This document shows positions 15,433 through 21,260 of a DNA stretch of 21,260 nucleotides, piece after piece. How positions within the stretch are numbered: position 1 is the first letter of the stretch; each line of letters begins with the position of its first letter. The position numbers and the translations under genes were made by a program. The notes beneath the pieces are model-generated. The model was not told the DNA's origin, searched no databases, and saw only the letters and a list, made by a program, of their open reading frames with translations. Origin of the DNA: DATMBL01 sp050735975 (GTDB taxonomy: Bacteria; Desulfobacterota; Binatia; UBA9968). Where the stretch lies: the NCBI GenBank assembly GCA_050735975.1, contig JBOHVS010000197.1, forward strand, positions 1 through 21,260, in the 5' to 3' direction.

Positions 15433-16172
15433 ATGACGCATCACACCTTCTTTAGTCGGACTCGTCGGATTCTTTGCGTTGCGTGGGTGGGTTGATTCTT
15501 TTGTTTGGAACTCGTCCGGAGCTGCTTTCGGACAGGCCACAACCGCCGCCTCCGCCATGAAGATCGGAGTTATCGGTTCCGGAAACATCGGCAGTACGGT
15601 GGGAACGTTATGGGTTAAAGCCGGCCATCCGGCGCTGTTCTCTTCTCGACACCCGGAGCAACTCAAGCCACTCGTCAATGGTCTCGGCTCCCTCGCCCGC
15701 GCCGGTACGGTACAGGAAGCCTTGAAATTCGGCGATGTCATTTTCCTCGGCGTCCCTTATGCTGCTTATCCGCAAATTGGCAAGGATCACGCGCGGGAGC
15801 TTGCGGGGAAAATCGTCCTCGATGCCGGGAATGCGGTTCCGTCCCGAGACGGTGAGATCGCAAAGGAAGCGCGCGAGAACGGCATCGGCATCACATCGGC
15901 GAAATATTTAGCCGGGGCGCGCGTTCAACACGCTAAATTTTCGCAAGGTCGCGAGTCTCTCGAATCGTCCGGAGGGACGGATCGCCATTCCGATAGCAAG
16001 CGACGATCAGGAAGCGCTGAAGGTGGCGTCGACTCTAGTTCGCGCCGCAGGTTTCGATCCGGTGATCATCGGCTCACTCGAACGCGCCAAGCTATTCGCG
16101 CAAGGCGCGCCGTTGTACGGACAAGAAATTACCGCCCAAGAGATGCAGCAGCGTCTGAAGACGCTCCAGTGA
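15433..16172 (+). pseudogene. NADPH:F420 reductase-like gene with two frameshifts
   Basis: AGGAGG 6 nt before an ATG at 15433 opens a frame reading MTHHTFFSRTRRILCVAWVG and a stop, like the start of a signal peptide. One frame over, from about 15480, the text continues SSGAAFGQATTAAS and MKIGVIGSGNIGSTVGTLW, the Rossmann GxGxxG of the NADPH-dependent F420 reductase / ProC-like family, through DAGNAVP (about 15850). Around 15914-15925, in GGGGCGCGCG, the frame shifts again; the third frame gives RAFNTLNFRKVA, IAIPIASDDQEALKVAS, GFDPVIIGSLERAK and ends at TGA 16172. Together the pieces make one near-complete protein. It is a pseudogene or carries sequencing indels. A product starting at the ATG at 15557 would lack the C-terminal domain. 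Confidence 0.75.
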
Positions 16173-16350
16173 GGTTGGGTTTGTATGCCGCATGCCGATA
16201 TTTTTGAAGCTATATATAAGGATACGGCGTCGTAAAAGGCATCAGAGGTCAGGGAGGGAGTTTCCGGGAAAATTGAGCCGGTCAAAGGACAAGAATGGTC
16301 ATAGAGGATGAGAGCGGAAAAAGCGCACTCACTGCCAGAAGGAGACAAAC

Positions 16351-17277
16351 ATGAGAGTGGGTTTCATTGGACTAGGGACTATGGGCGCCAGCATGGCGCT
16401 GAACGTACGCGCCGCGGGCTACGACATCGTTGTCAACGACATCCGGCGCGAGTCAGGCGCGCCGCACTTGCAGGCCGGCGCGACATGGGGCGACTCGGCG
16501 TCCAAGGTGGCGGAGGCGGCTGACGTCGTATTCACATCGCTGCCGGAGCCGCGCGAAGTCGAGGAGGTGGCGCTCGCGGAGAATGGGTTACTCGCCGGCA
16601 TGCGTGGCGGAACGGCGTGGTTCGACCTCTCGACCAACTCACCGACGGTGGTCCGACGCCTGCACGAGCGCTTCGCCGCAAAAGGGGTCGCGATGCTCGA
16701 TTCGCCGGTGAGCGGCGGTCCCGCCGGCGCAAAAAGCCGCAAGCTCGCCCTGTGGGTAAGCGGCGACAAGGCTGCGTTCGACCGGCACAAGCCCCTGCTT
16801 GACGCCATCGGCGATCAGGTCATGTATGTCGGCCCGATCGGCGCCGGCACGGTGGCGAAGCTCGTGCACAACACCGCGGGCTACGCGATACTGGCTGCGC
16901 TCGCCGAAGTGTTCACCCTCGGCGTCAAGGCCGGGGTCGAACCCCTCGCGTTGTGGCAGGCGGTGCGCCAAGGGGCGTCCGGCCGCAGGAGAACCTTCGA
17001 CCGGGTCGCCGAGCAGTTTTTGCCCCACCTATTCGATCCACCCGCGTTCGCTCTGAAACTCGCTCACAAAGACATAACCCTGGCGACCGAGCTCGGCCGC
17101 GAGTTAAATGTTCCGCTACGGATTGCCACGCTTGTGCATGAGGAGCTGACGGAAGCGCTCTACCGCGGCTGGGCCGAGCGCGATTCACGCATCTTCATGC
17201 TGCTCCAGGAGGAGCGTGCCGGCGTCAACATCGCCGTGCCGGCGGACGAAGTCCAGGAAGTGCTCGCGCACGACTAG
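16351..17277 (+). CDS. NAD(P)-dependent 3-hydroxyisobutyrate dehydrogenase-family oxidoreductase
   Basis: The 308-residue length is typical of beta-hydroxyacid dehydrogenases. The N-terminal Rossmann fold has VGFIGLGTMG (GxGxxG at 7-12). The substrate-binding motif is DSPVSGGPAGA (117-127), the catalytic lysine is K170 in GTVAKLVHN with N174 nearby, and KLAHKDITLA (236-245) is the conserved C-terminal cofactor/substrate motif. Such enzymes oxidise or reduce 3-hydroxy acids such as 3-hydroxyisobutyrate or tartronate semialdehyde; which one cannot be told. A ribosome-binding site (AAGGAG) lies 7 nt upstream. The gene converges on the TPP decarboxylase operon, so any pathway link is by neighbourhood only. 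Confidence 0.88.
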   Translation: MRVGFIGLGTMGASMALNVRAAGYDIVVNDIRRESGAPHLQAGATWGDSASKVAEAADVVFTSLPEPREVEEVALAENGLLAGMRGGTAWFDLSTNSPTVVRRLHERFAAKGVAMLDSPVSGGPAGAKSRKLALWVSGDKAAFDRHKPLLDAIGDQVMYVGPIGAGTVAKLVHNTAGYAILAALAEVFTLGVKAGVEPLALWQAVRQGASGRRRTFDRVAEQFLPHLFDPPAFALKLAHKDITLATELGRELNVPLRIATLVHEELTEALYRGWAERDSRIFMLLQEERAGVNIAVPADEVQEVLAHD

Positions 17278-17321
17278 CCGCAAGAAAAGGCTGTGTCTTT
17301 TCGTGAAATATTCTGAGCGAG

Positions 17322-17378
17322 ATTCTCGGGGCATAATACTGATTTTCATTATCAGGAAATCTCGAACTGCCGAACTCG
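17322..17378. repeat. Dispersed repeat copy B (REP-like)
   Basis: ATTCTCGGGGCATAATACTG, a T-rich run and ATTATCAGGAAATCTC align with copy A at 11102-11165 with small gaps and several substitutions. It runs straight into the 5S rRNA fragment. Confidence 0.5.
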
Positions 17379-17423
17379 TCCGTTAAGCCCTCGAGCGCCG
17401 ATGGTACTCTACGGTCTCCCCGT
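17370..17423 (+). pseudogene. 5S rRNA fragment
   Basis: CCGAACTCG, CGTTAAGCCCTC and AGCGCCGATGGTACT follow each other with the spacing of 5S rRNA (compare about 205-245 of the intact gene). The next bases, ACGGTCTCCCCGT, fit the loop of a different 5S variant rather than the local copy, which has ATAGGGTTGCTCTAT. Neither the 5' third nor the closing 3' strand is present, so it cannot fold as 5S. Confidence 0.75.
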
Positions 17424-17438
17424 TTGCGATTCTCATTC

Positions 17439-18056
17439 TCACTTAGGGCGCGGCTCGCTGGCGCGCGACAGTGTCGAGGCGAGGATTTTCAGGTTTTCGG
17501 TTTTCTCGATGTAGCGCACGAACAGGTATTTGTTCTCCTGCGAGTCTAAAGCAGCCGCCGGAACGTCGCCCGCTCCCGCCTCAACCTTCGCCAGGATGAA
17601 GTAGAGATCGTTGCTCTTCAAAGCGCGCAGGAATCCCTCTTCGAATTCGGCCAGCGTTTTGGCGGTCATGACGTTGGCAAAACCGGCGCCGCGCGCAATA
17701 GCGGCAAGATCCGTCTGCCCGGCCGTTGCCGTCGGCGCGCCGCGTGAGGACTCGTAACATTCGTTGTCGAAGACAATGTGGATAAGATTCTTCGGATGGT
17801 GGTTCGCCATGGTTGCCAGGCTGCCGAGATTCAGCAGCAAAGACCCGTCCCCGTCGAAGGCCACGACCTTTCGGTGCGGGAGCGCTAAAGCCAGACCGAG
17901 CGCCATGGAAGAGGTGAGCCCGAGGTTCTGCAAATGGTAATTACCCGGGTGAGGTCTCAGGGCTTGCCATTCGTGGCGCACGGCGCCGAGGTTCGTGAAC
18001 ACCAGTTCTTCGCCGAAGCGCGGGGCGATCGCTCGAAGACAATCGTATCTTTTCAT
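17439..18056 (-). CDS. TPP-dependent decarboxylase, beta (TPP-binding) subunit
   Basis: The 205-residue protein is the pyrophosphate-binding half of a thiamine-diphosphate decarboxylase of the sulfopyruvate/phosphonopyruvate decarboxylase type. The TPP/Mg2+ motif is GDGS (69-72) followed about 26 residues later by DN (D97, N98) in IVFDNECYES. QNLGLTSSMALGLALALP (43-60) is the usual stretch before it. It is encoded 4 nt after the alpha subunit on the same strand, so the two should form an alpha/beta complex that decarboxylates a 2-oxo acid. ComE and phosphonopyruvate decarboxylase are the nearest named relatives I recognise; the true substrate is open. Confidence 0.85.
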   Translation of the reverse strand: MKRYDCLRAIAPRFGEELVFTNLGAVRHEWQALRPHPGNYHLQNLGLTSSMALGLALALPHRKVVAFDGDGSLLLNLGSLATMANHHPKNLIHIVFDNECYESSRGAPTATAGQTDLAAIARGAGFANVMTAKTLAEFEEGFLRALKSNDLYFILAKVEAGAGDVPAAALDSQENKYLFVRYIEKTENLKILASTLSRASEPRPK

Positions 18057-18060
18057 CGAA

Positions 18061-18561
18061 CTACCTCAAGGCTTGTTTGTTCAGGACGATGGCCGTCGGC
18101 CGGCGTGAGGAGCGCGCGAGCATCTGGCTATCACGAATGGTGGGACGAATATCCTCGAAGCGGCCGACTTTCTCGTACACAATGTGCATTGCTTGCAGCA
18201 CCGGTTCGGTCAGACTACCGACGGTGGCATGCCCGGCGTTTTCCTCGCCGACCCCGCCGCTGTGTCCGATCAACATCAAGACGGGTATACCCGGATGAAG
18301 ACAGACCGTCGCTAAAGCATTCGTGGACAACAGAAAACCGGCGTTCATCATCACCATCGCCGGTTTTTTCCCGCCCAGGTATGCGCCGGCGCAGATGCCG
18401 ATGCCCTCTTCCTCGCGGGTGACGGGCACGTGATGAATGGCCGGGTCTTCGCCCAGCGCCATGACCAGGTCATGGAGATTCGCTTCAGTCAGGCTCGCGA
18501 CGAAATCGACGCCGGCCTCTTTAAGCGAATCGACGATCTCCGCCGCCACTTCTCGTTTCAT
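18061..18561 (-). CDS. TPP-dependent decarboxylase, alpha (N-terminal PYR) subunit
   Basis: The 166-residue protein matches the pyrimidine-binding half of ThDP enzymes, with the size of ComD-type subunits. VTREEEGIGICAGAYLGGKK (47-66) contains the glutamate that activates the cofactor, probably E51, although three glutamates are adjacent. MMNAGFLLSTNALATV and IPVLMLIGHSGG follow, as in sulfopyruvate decarboxylase alpha. A strong AGGAGG precedes the ATG. The beta subunit starts 4 nt after its stop, so the pair is one operon. An active site needs both subunits. Confidence 0.86.
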   Translation of the reverse strand: MKREVAAEIVDSLKEAGVDFVASLTEANLHDLVMALGEDPAIHHVPVTREEEGIGICAGAYLGGKKPAMVMMNAGFLLSTNALATVCLHPGIPVLMLIGHSGGVGEENAGHATVGSLTEPVLQAMHIVYEKVGRFEDIRPTIRDSQMLARSSRRPTAIVLNKQALR

Positions 18562-18699
18562 GGCTCCTCCTACTATGGTTCCAAACCTTTATTGCGGAGA
18601 CCAAACAAGCAGTCAAGCGAATTCAGCGGGAGTGCAATTGGTCGGAAAAGACCGCGGGGAAGGAATCTACGATGCTTACGCGTAAAATGAATCGATTTC

Positions 18700-19533
18700 T
18701 CAGTCGCGGCGCCAGGAATGAACTGGCTGCCAGTCGAGCAATCTTTTTGCGCGAGCGTTGGAGTACGATCCCTTGCTGCCCGTCAGGCTGCGCGCTTTGT
18801 CGCCGATGCTCGGCATGACTCGCGGGTAAAGCTCACAGAGCGGTTCGGCTACGGTGCTATCGTCGGCGACGACGAACAAAATAGTACTGCTTGGAATCGA
18901 GCGCTCGACTGCCAGTCGAAAGGCGACCGCCAAATCGCGCGCGTCAATGTAACTGTAGGCGTGAAAACCCGTTGGCCGGCGACCCCCGTCTTTCTTTATT
19001 TGTTCGAGCTCGTCCGGAGTTACCACACCGCTGGGCCGCAGCATCACGGTTTCCAAACCCTTGCGGGTGTACGAATGGGCGATGGTTTCGCCGATTTCTT
19101 TTGATAGACCGTAGACATCTTCAGGTCGCAGCGAATGGTCTTCATCGATAGGAAGATAGTCAGGCACGAAGCGCTCGCTGTAGCTCCAGCCCACGATGGC
19201 ATTGCTGCTTGCTGAAACGACCCGCTTGACGCCGAGACGGAAGGCGGCGTGATGGATGTTGAAGGTCCCGACGACGTTGGTTTGGTAGGTCACGCTGGTA
19301 GTGGCGATGTTGGGATTATGAATAGCGGCGAGATGGATGACCACGTCGGCGCCGTACATCGCTTCCATGACTTGGCCGAGATCCTGAACGTCGCCGGCAA
19401 GGTATTTGACGGCGCCTCGTTCCGCCCCGGGCGCGCGGTCGAGCACGGTGACTTCGTGCGCTGGGCCATCGAGCAATTCGCGCACGACCCATTGGCCGAC
19501 TTTGCCGACCCCGCCGGTGACGAGAATCTTCAT
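18700..19533 (-). CDS. NAD-dependent epimerase/dehydratase (extended SDR)
   Basis: The 277-residue protein has the extended-SDR Rossmann motif TGGVGKVG (6-13), an acidic residue D49 in AGDVQD, HLAAIHNP (67-74) and the catalytic pair Y141/K145 in YGLSK. The serine candidate is in VVSASSNAIVG (106-115). Family members are NAD(P)-dependent sugar epimerases, dehydratases or reductases of carbonyl compounds; the short C-terminal domain does not fix the substrate. There is no convincing ribosome-binding site before the ATG at 19533. It is on the same strand as the TPP decarboxylase genes downstream, 138 bp away, so it may be upstream in a looser cluster. Confidence 0.85.
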   Translation of the reverse strand: MKILVTGGVGKVGQWVVRELLDGPAHEVTVLDRAPGAERGAVKYLAGDVQDLGQVMEAMYGADVVIHLAAIHNPNIATTSVTYQTNVVGTFNIHHAAFRLGVKRVVSASSNAIVGWSYSERFVPDYLPIDEDHSLRPEDVYGLSKEIGETIAHSYTRKGLETVMLRPSGVVTPDELEQIKKDGGRRPTGFHAYSYIDARDLAVAFRLAVERSIPSSTILFVVADDSTVAEPLCELYPRVMPSIGDKARSLTGSKGSYSNARAKRLLDWQPVHSWRRD

Positions 19534-19675
19534 TATGCGGATTCGCCCACCCTGTAGATTTGGTAAGGAGTTCGTAAGTATCTAGACGACTTCAGTTCCT
19601 CAAAAACCAAGGGACGAGCCCTTCCAAGCGCGGCCAATAGGTCTGTGCCTTATCGGCCACCGCCCGGTCCACTCC

Positions 19676-19753
19676 AGGGGCGGTTATTTCAACGGCACGG
19701 GGCTGAACGCTTCCTTTACGTTCGCGTGCCCGCGCTCTCCACGACTCGCCCCT
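19676..19753. other. Candidate structured RNA or long hairpin
   Basis: AGGGGCG (19676-19682) pairs perfectly with CGCCCCT (19747-19753). Inside them GGCACG (19694-19699) pairs with CGTGCC (19725-19730), and GAACG (19705) with CGTTC (19719). The 7-bp outer stem and 78-nt length resemble a tRNA outline, but no T-arm or anticodon arm fits. On the minus strand it would lie in the leader of the SDR gene, about 140 nt upstream. Confidence 0.3.
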
Positions 19754-19884
19754 CGGTTATCTTAGGTCTAATAACCAATCAACTCCTTAGTAGTGTTTAG
19801 AGCGCATCATTTCATGGCCCGATTGCGCCGGGCCTCGAGTTGCCTCGGGCTCTGGACCTCGGCCGAAGAACTTGCATCGGAGAA

Positions 19885-19959
19885 TTCACCGCGGAGGCGC
19901 CGAGGTCGCAGAGAAAACTTTTAGGAAGAACTCTGTGTACTCTGTGTCTCTGCGGTGAA
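19885..19959. repeat. Inverted-repeat element with TTCACCGCGGAG ends
   Basis: TTCACCGCGGAGGCGCCGAG opens the element; its end, CTCTGTGTCTCTGCGGTGAA (19940-19959), is the imperfect reverse complement. The roughly 29-bp arms match at about 21 positions. This is the widespread ttcaccgcagagacgcagag type of dispersed bacterial palindrome, recognised from memory. Confidence 0.65.
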
Positions 19960-20005
19960 GCTTATTCCGATTTCTTACCGCGCAGGCTCGCGTTTTCTAA
20001 ACGAA

Positions 20006-21034
20006 TCACAACCCGTAAAGCGCCCGGGCGTTGTCACTGACTATCTTGTTGGCGACCGACCCGTTTAACCGCTTGTCGTTCAACACGCCGCGAAGCGCCA
20101 GTAGCTCCGTTGCGCTATCGGCGTGGCCGTAGTCAGTGCCGACAACCAGATTGTCTTCGCCGGCGTGCTCGACGATGTATGGAAGATCATCGCTGGTTTC
20201 GCAGCCGACGTAGAAGCGGCTCTCGCGCAGTAGTTCTTTCTTATTCAATTCCCTGCCCTGGATGTGGTAGCGCTTGGCGAGATCGGTGAGCACATAGGGG
20301 AGCCACTGAGCGCTGACTTCGAGAAAAGCCACCTTCAGTCTTGAAAAACGTTCGGGGATTCCGTCCATGATCATGTTGTGGAAGGCGCCTACGAGCACCA
20401 ACTTGAATTTCGAGAAGGCGATGGTTTCGTATTTGAAGTAGTTGAACAAGATCGGACTTCCCGTGGCCGAATGGATGCAGATCGGCAAGTCCAGTCGGCT
20501 TGCCGCATCGTAGAGCGGAAAGAAGTAGGAATCGCTCAGCAGGAGATCGCACTCCGATCCGCGGAGAAAAATACCGACCGCGCCGTTGTCCTTCGCGAAC
20601 TTTGCTTCCTCATAAACTTTGTCCATGCTGAGCAGCGGCAACACCGCGACCCAGCGCAGCCGCTCTTTTGCCTGCCGCCAAATATCCGCCATCCACCGGT
20701 TATAGCTGCGGCATAGCGCCACCTCGATTTGGGGCCGTGGCGTGAGCGGAATAATAAAGATCGTCGGAAAAATTACCTGAACGTCGACGCCGAGCTCGTC
20801 GATGTGCTTGAGACGCGCGTTGACATCGCGCAATTCCCGCGAAGCCATCGGCGTGTTCTTGCCGACATTGCGCGACTTGAGCCGCAAGGTGCCGTCGACC
20901 AGCCAATACTCATCCGTCGACGAGCCGTCGTTGGCGCCGACTACCTGCGGTCTGAACTTGCGCTCAGCGCCCTCCATGTATTCCCAAGTTTTTTCCGTTT
21001 CCAGGACATGCGCATCCGCGTCAATCCTAAGCAT
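20006..21034 (-). CDS. Amidohydrolase family protein (Amidohydro_2 / ACMSD-like)
   Basis: The 342-residue protein fits the TIM-barrel Amidohydro_2 fold. It begins IDADAHVLE (4-12), where the usual HxH is D7-A8-H9, a variant common in environmental ACMSD-related proteins. LPICIHSATGS (183-193) supplies H188, GAFHNMIMDG (216-225) supplies H219, and VVGTDYGHAD (297-306) supplies D301. Relatives are Zn-dependent decarboxylases or hydrolases acting on 2-amino-3-carboxymuconate semialdehyde, gamma-resorcylate and similar acids, so a role in aromatic-ring catabolism is plausible but unproven. GGAGG lies 8 nt before the ATG. It is transcribed towards the SDR gene, 472 bp away. Confidence 0.85.
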   Translation of the reverse strand: MLRIDADAHVLETEKTWEYMEGAERKFRPQVVGANDGSSTDEYWLVDGTLRLKSRNVGKNTPMASRELRDVNARLKHIDELGVDVQVIFPTIFIIPLTPRPQIEVALCRSYNRWMADIWRQAKERLRWVAVLPLLSMDKVYEEAKFAKDNGAVGIFLRGSECDLLLSDSYFFPLYDAASRLDLPICIHSATGSPILFNYFKYETIAFSKFKLVLVGAFHNMIMDGIPERFSRLKVAFLEVSAQWLPYVLTDLAKRYHIQGRELNKKELLRESRFYVGCETSDDLPYIVEHAGEDNLVVGTDYGHADSATELLALRGVLNDKRLNGSVANKIVSDNARALYGL

Positions 21035-21143
21035 GATCGAAACCTCCGTCTTGGGTTTGCTCTGGTAAGCGTATGAGATTGGCTGGTCGGTTCATAACAC
21101 CCGCTGGTGTGCCGCGTCAACAAAGGTATGCTTGACTGTGGTA

Positions 21144-21190
21144 GTTCAGCGAAAGTGTCACCCCATAATTGTTCAGCGAAAATGTCACCC
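21144..21190 (+). repeat. Two 20-bp direct repeats at a probable IS left end
   Basis: GTTCAGCGAAAGTGTCACCC (21144-21163) and GTTCAGCGAAAATGTCACCC (21171-21190) differ at one base with a 27-bp period. They lie just upstream of a well-initiated gene. Insertion sequences with cgaaa-(a/g)tgtcac termini of the ISNCY type carry similar ends, so this probably marks an IS boundary near 21138. Confidence 0.55.
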
Positions 21191-21227
21191 TCTCGGGTAG
21201 GATCTTCTCTCCAAAGGAGGAGATCGG

Positions 21228-21260
21228 ATGAGCGAATGGGAGTTGAGGGTGAGTCAGAGG
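21228..21260 (+). CDS. Start of a probable IS transposase (runs off the window)
   Basis: GGAGGAGATCGG precedes an ATG that reads MSEWELRVSQR before the window ends. Only 11 codons are visible, so the family cannot be read directly. The call as a transposase rests on the terminal-type direct repeats 38-84 bp upstream and on the resemblance of the opening to helix-turn-helix transposase N termini. It could instead be any gene starting there. Confidence 0.4.
   Translation, partial: MSEWELRVSQR

Larger units (their letters stand above)
19534..20005. other. Intergenic region with several potential structures
   Basis: These 472 bp have no convincing gene. They hold a nested stem-loop candidate (19676-19753), a GGTTAT/ATAACC hairpin (19755-19776) and an inverted-repeat element (19885-19959). 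The promoter of the minus-strand SDR gene should lie at the left end. Confidence 0.45.

Noticed and set aside
19676..19753. tRNA gene
   Set aside because: The 7-bp outer stem and length fit, but there is no T-loop, anticodon arm or CCA-adjacent pattern on either strand.
1..21260. CRISPR array or phage genes
   Set aside because: No regularly spaced direct repeats were found, and no capsid, terminase, portal or integrase sequence; the only tandem repeat is the two-copy set at 21144-21190.

Overview
This is a roughly 21 kb, GC-rich bacterial segment from what looks like a Gram-negative organism. It holds a predicted lipoprotein, a MazEF-type locus, an AddAB-type recombination nuclease and several families of short palindromic repeats of the kind found in deltaproteobacterial, Binatota/Desulfobacterota-like and Rokubacteria-like genomes. 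That placement is an inference from gene style and repeats; no marker in the window fixes the taxon.

Layout. (1) Positions 1-330: a long imperfect palindrome, a complete 5S rRNA gene and its intrinsic terminator, the end of an rRNA operon. (2) 350-1200: a vapBC toxin-antitoxin operon with an operator-like palindrome, then a truncated nucleotidyltransferase remnant. (3) 1273-9334, minus strand: addB, then addA, then an alpha/beta hydrolase. A 152-bp MITE-like element sits exactly between addB and addA, and a second, REP-like insertion is translated in frame inside AddA. (4) 9810-10934, minus: a Fic protein with a near-perfect inverted repeat over its start. (5) 11644-12843, minus: an MFS transporter. 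(6) 13026-14171: a PIN-domain remnant, a SYLF/Ysc84 lipoprotein, and a second copy of the MITE-like element directly after its stop codon. (7) 14557-15157, minus: an intact mazE with a frameshifted mazF. (8) 15433-21034: small-molecule metabolism, comprising a decayed NADPH:F420 reductase-like gene, a 3-hydroxyisobutyrate dehydrogenase-family enzyme, a two-subunit TPP decarboxylase, an extended SDR and an amidohydrolase. Between them lie a 5S rRNA fragment and other repeats. (9) 21144-21260: the likely left end of an insertion sequence and the first codons of its probable transposase.

How it fits together. AddA and AddB should form one helicase-nuclease that processes double-strand breaks. 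The TPP decarboxylase subunits are a tight operon, and the neighbouring oxidoreductases and amidohydrolase suggest accessory catabolism of carboxylic or ring-cleavage intermediates, with the substrate unknown. The rest is a patchwork of toxin-antitoxin and Fic genes with much gene debris.

The most notable observation is the small mobile element. The window has two copies with the same terminal inverted repeats, 5-bp target duplications and compensatory stem changes. Conceptually removing the first copy restores an ATGA stop/start overlap between addB and addA.
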